Shown here in pieces: positions 60,294 through 64,000 of a stretch of 64,000 nucleotides of DNA (position 1 is the first letter of the stretch; every line of letters begins with the position of its first letter). The notes under the pieces were generated by a model that was given only the letters and a program-made list of their open reading frames with translations, was not told where the DNA came from and did no database searches. Position numbers and translations under genes: made by a program. The DNA lies in assembly GCA_028284705.1 (NCBI GenBank), contig JANQRE010000013.1, positions 62,001 to 126,000 of the forward strand, in the 5' to 3' direction. The DNA is from Paracoccaceae bacterium. GTDB taxonomy: Bacteria > Pseudomonadota > Alphaproteobacteria > Rhodobacterales > Rhodobacteraceae.

Positions 60294-61718
60294 TTATTCC
60301 TCCAGCACCCAGGTGTCCTTGGTGCCGCCGCCTTGTGAGGAGTTCACGACCAGCGAGCCCTGTTTCAAGGCAACTCGGGTCAGACCGCCGGGCGTCACGT
60401 TCACACTTTCGGGACTGACCAGAACGAAGGGGCGCAGGTCCACATGCCGCGGCGAAAGACCGGCCTTGGAGAAGATCGGCACGGTCGAGAGGCTGAGCGT
60501 CGGTTGAGCGATATAGTTGCCCGGACGCGCCTCCAGTTTCTTGCGAAAGAGGCTGAGCTCCTTCTTGCTGGAGGTCGGACCGATCAGCATGCCATAGCCG
60601 CCCGAGCCATGCACCTCCTTCACCACCAACTCGCTGAGGTGATCGAGCACGTAGGCCAGCGCATCGGGTTCCGAACAGCGCCAGGTGGGCACGTTTTGCA
60701 GGAGTGGGCGCTCGCCGGTGTAGAATTCGACAATCTCGGGCATGTAGGAATAGATCGCCTTGTCATCGGCGATCCCGGTGCCGGGCGCATTGGCGATTGT
60801 GATCCCGCCGGCGCGGTAGACATCCATGATGCCGGCCACGCCAAGCTGGCTTTCGGGGTTGAAATTCAGCGGATCGAGGAAATCGTCATCGACCCGGCGA
60901 TAGAGCACGTCGATAGGTTTGTAGCCGCGTGTGGTGCGCATGGCGACACGGCCATCCACGACCCGCAGATCATGACTTTCGACCAACTCAACGCCCATCT
61001 GATCGGCGAGGAAGGCGTGTTCGAAATAGGCGGAGTTGTAGATGCCGGGGGTCAGAACGGCGACGGTCGGTTTGCCGTCTGCTGCTGCGGGCGCGGCGGC
61101 GGATAGGGAGCGCAACAGGCTGACGGGATAGTTCTGAACCGGCTGCACGCGGTTTTGCGAGAAGAGCTCGGGGAACATCTGCAACATGGTCTCGCGGTTT
61201 TCGAGCATGTAGCTGACGCCTGAGGGCGTGCGGGCATTGTCCTCCAGCACGAAAAACTCGCCCGGACCCGTGCGCACCAGATCGATGCCGACGATATGGG
61301 TGTAGACCCCGCCTGGCGGTTTGACCCCGATCATATGCGGCAGGAAGGCCTCGTTGCGGCTGATCATCTCTTGCGGAATGCGCCCGGCCTTCACGATCTC
61401 CTGCTTGTGATAGATGTCATAGAGAAACGCGTTGATCGCGCGCACACGCTGTTCGATGCCACGGGTGAGACGCTGCCATTCGCTGCCCGAGATGATCCGC
61501 GGAATGATGTCGAACGGGATCAGGCGCTCCTCGGCTTCGGCGCGACCATAAACGTTGAAGGTGATGCCGGTGAGGCGGAACAATTCCTCGGCTTCGCGGT
61601 TCTTCGCCCGCAGGCGCTTGGGGTCTTCCTCATCGAACCAGTTGTGGAACTGTCGGTATGGGGCGCGTAGATCGCCGTCGCTGCCCCACATCTCGTCGAA
61701 ATTCACGTCTTCTACCAT
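60294..61718 (-). CDS. Circularly permuted ATP-grasp peptide ligase
   Basis: A 474-residue putative carboxylate-amine ligase of the circularly permuted ATP-grasp family (DUF404/DUF407 type). Diagnostic parts are GIDLVRTGPGEFFVLEDN-like IDLVRTGPGEFFVLEDNART, PSGVSYMLENRE, VAVLTPGIYNSAYFEHAFLA, VLYRRVDDDFLDPL, ANAPGTGIADDKAIYSYMP and VKEVHGSGGYGMLIGP. It would make an unknown peptide bond at the cost of ATP. It is the first gene of the cluster; the ribosome site before the ATG is weak. Confidence 0.94.
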   Translation of the reverse strand: MVEDVNFDEMWGSDGDLRAPYRQFHNWFDEEDPKRLRAKNREAEELFRLTGITFNVYGRAEAEERLIPFDIIPRIISGSEWQRLTRGIEQRVRAINAFLYDIYHKQEIVKAGRIPQEMISRNEAFLPHMIGVKPPGGVYTHIVGIDLVRTGPGEFFVLEDNARTPSGVSYMLENRETMLQMFPELFSQNRVQPVQNYPVSLLRSLSAAAPAAADGKPTVAVLTPGIYNSAYFEHAFLADQMGVELVESHDLRVVDGRVAMRTTRGYKPIDVLYRRVDDDFLDPLNFNPESQLGVAGIMDVYRAGGITIANAPGTGIADDKAIYSYMPEIVEFYTGERPLLQNVPTWRCSEPDALAYVLDHLSELVVKEVHGSGGYGMLIGPTSSKKELSLFRKKLEARPGNYIAQPTLSLSTVPIFSKAGLSPRHVDLRPFVLVSPESVNVTPGGLTRVALKQGSLVVNSSQGGGTKDTWVLEE

Positions 61719-61917
61719 GGGGATAGGGTGACATGCCGTGGTGAGAATTCAAGCAATTGGTCTCGGCGGCACCGATTCCGTGCTGAAAACAGTGGCGTTC
61801 GCACAGAAATTAGGCACGCCGCCATTGACGCTTGGTAAGCTTAACAAAAGAATACACAAGACCCGCCGAAGGGCGCCGTGCTATGACGTCCTGCGATTAA
61901 CGAATTGGTAAGGTCCC

Positions 61918-62514
61918 ATGGCACGTTTTTCCTTGCTTATCTCATGTCTTCTTCTCGGCGCGAGCCCGGCGCTTGCACAATGCCCGACAGCGGCCGATCT
62001 GAGATCGGGCGTGTCCTTCACGCTGGCTGACGGCAGCACTGAAGTGTTCCGCCGGATCGGACCCGACAAGATCGAAGCGATTTTTGCTGATCGTCTGGGA
62101 GGAACCACGCGCAACGTTTTGGCGAAAGGCATCTACTTGGTCGATGTGGGCGATCTGGTCGGTGGTAAGCTCGATCCTGTGACCCGATCGGTCACGACCT
62201 TCCCGGTTTCGGATGCGAACCTGCCGGACCCGACGCCAGGCACCCGTTGGAACGTGGAGGTTATCGCCAAGGAGGCTGTCGGCACGATCCGCAGCAAGGA
62301 GGAATATGTCTTCGGCAGCAAAAGCACCTTTGCCATCGGAAGCTGCACCTATTCCGCCGTCCCGATCACGCTGACCTATCTTGATCTGCCGCGCGGGAAT
62401 TTCGACGAATATATATGGCTCGACGAGCTGGGCCTCTCGGTGGTGGTGAAGGAGAGCTACGGCGTTGGTGACGTAGACAATTACCGCTACACACGAGTTG
62501 AGGCGGTCAAATAG
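61918..62514 (+). CDS. Secreted hypothetical protein
   Basis: A 198-residue protein with signal peptide ARFSLLISCLLLGASPALA followed by QCPTAADL. The mature domain is rich in beta-type stretches (GVSFTLADGSTEVFRRIGP, NVLAKGIYLVDVGDL) and contains two cysteines (QCPTA, GSCTYS) that may pair in the periplasm. No family is recognised. It is divergent from the ATP-grasp gene with about 200 nt between them and converges on the adenylate-forming gene. Confidence 0.72.
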   Translation: MARFSLLISCLLLGASPALAQCPTAADLRSGVSFTLADGSTEVFRRIGPDKIEAIFADRLGGTTRNVLAKGIYLVDVGDLVGGKLDPVTRSVTTFPVSDANLPDPTPGTRWNVEVIAKEAVGTIRSKEEYVFGSKSTFAIGSCTYSAVPITLTYLDLPRGNFDEYIWLDELGLSVVVKESYGVGDVDNYRYTRVEAVK

Positions 62515-62541
62515 CTATCCCCGGCGCTGCCTGACCCGGCC

Positions 62542-64000
62542 TTATGGCTCGGTGGTCGCCGTGAGTTCCGCGATTTTCAGCCGCTGGATTTTGCCCGATG
62601 GTCCCTTTGGCAATTCCGTCAAAACATGGATCACGTCGGGGGCCTTGAAGCTGCCGACCTTCTGGGCGCAGAGATCAATCAGCGTTGCGGGCGACACGTC
62701 CGAGCCGGCCCGGATTTTCACCGCAGCTTCGATACGCTGGCCGTAACTGTCACAGGGTCGCCCAAAAGCTGCTGCCTCAATCACGTCCGGATGCGCATAG
62801 AGCGCTTCGTCGATTTCGCGTGGTGCGATGTTCTCGCCGCCTTTGATGATCAACTCTTTCAAGCGACCGGTCACGTAGACAAAACCATCCGCATCCATTT
62901 TGCCGAGATCGCCAGTGCGCAGCCAATCGCCGACGAAGCTGGCCTCTGTGGCTTGTGGGTTTTTGAGATATTCCAGCATCACATTTGGGCCGCGGACGAC
63001 GATTTTCCCTTCGGCGTCCGGCGGGCAGGGCCGAAGCTCCTTATCGAAGATCGCAACCTCGTTCCCGAAAGCCACGCCAGGTGACCCGATCTTGCGCGGC
63101 TTGGGCGGGAGCGGGTTGGAGAGAATTTGCGCGGCTGTTTCGGTGAGGCCCATGGTTTCGATGATCGGCACATCGAACCGGGTCTCGAAGGCCGTTTGTA
63201 TATCCGGGGCCAGAGGGGAGGAGGCGGAACGTCCAAAGCGCAGGCGGGCCTTCGTGATGGGATCGGGGTCGATGTCGCTGTGCAGCAAATGGCTGATAAT
63301 CGTTGGCACGACAGAGAACCATGTCGCTTCGCTTGTGCTGGCGGTGTGCCAGAACCGCGACTCCGAAAACTTCGGGCAAATTGCGAGTGACCCGCCCGAG
63401 ATAAGGGCGCCCATCACCGTCACACAAAGCCCGTTGATGTGATAGATCGGCAAGACACAGAGCCCGCGATCCTCCGGCGTCAGGGCGTGGGCAATCGTGG
63501 TTGTCCAGCCGCCAGCGAGCAAGCTGGCATGGGTATGTACGACGCCTTTCGGCTTGCCGGTTGTGCCGGATGTGTACATCAGCAGCGCGTGGTCGCCCGG
63601 CGCGATATCCGCTAGCTCCTGTTGCTCCGCGTGGTCGGCGATATCGCATCGGGTGATATGTCCGGGCTGCGCGCTTTCAAAGAGCGACAAAGCGGATGCG
63701 TGGACAAAGGCGAAGCGGGCCTCGGAATGCTCCAGCGCATAGGCAATGGCGTCTTGCCCCGCGGCGAGGTTGATCATGGCAGCCCGAAACCCGCCATAAA
63801 GCGCCGCATAGAGCGCGATAATACCCGCACGGCCGTTTGGGTGCAGGATGGCGACGCTCTCGCCTTTTTTGATACCCAGCCGGGCCAACACACAGGCTGT
63901 GGCGCGAGCCGCGTCGCGGAGTTCGCGCCATGTCAGCGTCATGGCCTCATCAGGAAAAAGGCAGGCGGTCTTGTCCGATGCGCGGTCATCAAGCCAATCG
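62542..64000 (-). CDS. Class I adenylate-forming enzyme (acyl-CoA synthetase), N terminus outside window
   Basis: At least 485 residues of an AMP-binding ligase; the frame stays open through position 64000, so the start is missing. Motifs in order are the phosphate loop YTSGTTGKPKGVVHTH, A4-like PIYHINGLC, ETMGLTETAAQIL, LRTGDLGKMDADGFVYVTGR with the hinge, and KGGENIAPREIDE. The catalytic lysine lies in LPKGPSGKIQR. It activates a carboxylic acid as acyl-AMP and most likely transfers it to CoA; the acid is not identifiable. In length and style it resembles OSB/long-chain acyl-CoA ligases. Confidence 0.93.
   Translation of the reverse strand, partial: DWLDDRASDKTACLFPDEAMTLTWRELRDAARATACVLARLGIKKGESVAILHPNGRAGIIALYAALYGGFRAAMINLAAGQDAIAYALEHSEARFAFVHASALSLFESAQPGHITRCDIADHAEQQELADIAPGDHALLMYTSGTTGKPKGVVHTHASLLAGGWTTTIAHALTPEDRGLCVLPIYHINGLCVTVMGALISGGSLAICPKFSESRFWHTASTSEATWFSVVPTIISHLLHSDIDPDPITKARLRFGRSASSPLAPDIQTAFETRFDVPIIETMGLTETAAQILSNPLPPKPRKIGSPGVAFGNEVAIFDKELRPCPPDAEGKIVVRGPNVMLEYLKNPQATEASFVGDWLRTGDLGKMDADGFVYVTGRLKELIIKGGENIAPREIDEALYAHPDVIEAAAFGRPCDSYGQRIEAAVKIRAGSDVSPATLIDLCAQKVGSFKAPDVIHVLTELPKGPSGKIQRLKIAELTATTEP

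Noticed and set aside
1-64000. CRISPR array, prophage genes, insertion sequences with transposase
   Set aside because: I saw no regularly spaced repeats, no phage structural genes and no transposase in any frame; the only mobile trace is the tRNA-linked island.

Overview
The window is a chromosomal segment of a marine-type Rhodobacteraceae (Roseobacter-group alphaproteobacterium). The evidence is the redox two-component locus regB/senC/regA, alphaproteobacterial AddAB, the hemD / mitofilin-like / hemY cluster, two TRAP-transporter-style catabolic blocks of genes, high GC with strong third-position bias, and dense operons joined by ATGA/TAATG overlaps. All names below rest on protein motifs read by eye; no database search was run.

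Layout. (1) 1-1.8 kb: the 3' end of an ammonium channel and a secreted hypothetical protein. (2) 1.9-13.8 kb, minus strand: a long compact unit regB, PAS protein, tsaE, amgK, murU, addB, addA, trxA, covering redox sensing, tRNA t6A synthesis, cell-wall sugar recycling, double-strand-break repair and thioredoxin. Divergent from it run senC, regA and a small translationally coupled lipoprotein. (3) 15.4-28.3 kb: housekeeping genes (LysR, GNAT, HD phosphohydrolase, ahcY, extensin-like protein, DUF2853, DUF1761, EVE, YciI, gpsA, tsaD, hemD, Mic60-like, hemY) plus a strong candidate small-RNA gene at about 21.18-21.28 kb.

(4) 28.4-38.5 kb: a lower-GC genomic island beside tRNA-Thr(CGT). The 5' half of the tRNA is duplicated, and matching pairs of TAGTAGGG repeats lie at both edges, as expected of recombinase arm sites; no integrase is left. 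It holds a 5'-truncated type I restriction gene (hsdR), an FGGY sugar kinase, and a translationally coupled operon: a membrane/coil protein, a second-type GlmS, an unknown small protein, and a phosphoribosyltransferase fused to a mannose-phosphate-isomerase-type cupin, followed by a Gfo/Idh/MocA dehydrogenase. I cannot match this operon to a known system.

(5) 38.7-46.7 kb: a secreted protein, two LysR regulators, a dinucleotide-binding reductase, an SDR relic, and an ABC transporter next to an SGNH arylesterase, as in the E. coli tesA-ybbA-ybbP neighbourhood. (6) 47-57.7 kb: a catabolic regulon of about ten genes (FAD ring monooxygenase, cupin, TetR, TRAP transporter DctP/Q/M, YdcZ exporter, thioesterase, LVIVD beta-propeller, giant FAD/Fe-S dehydrogenase). 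It is tied together by three copies of a near-identical 20-bp palindrome, one at each divergent or upstream promoter region, which I read as the operator of the local TetR protein. (7) 57.8-61.7 kb: the Anbu proteasome-like peptidase with its usual partners (transglutaminase-like, alpha-E, circularly permuted ATP-grasp), whose in vivo substrate is still unknown. (8) 61.9-64 kb: a secreted hypothetical protein and a class I adenylate-forming enzyme cut by the window end.
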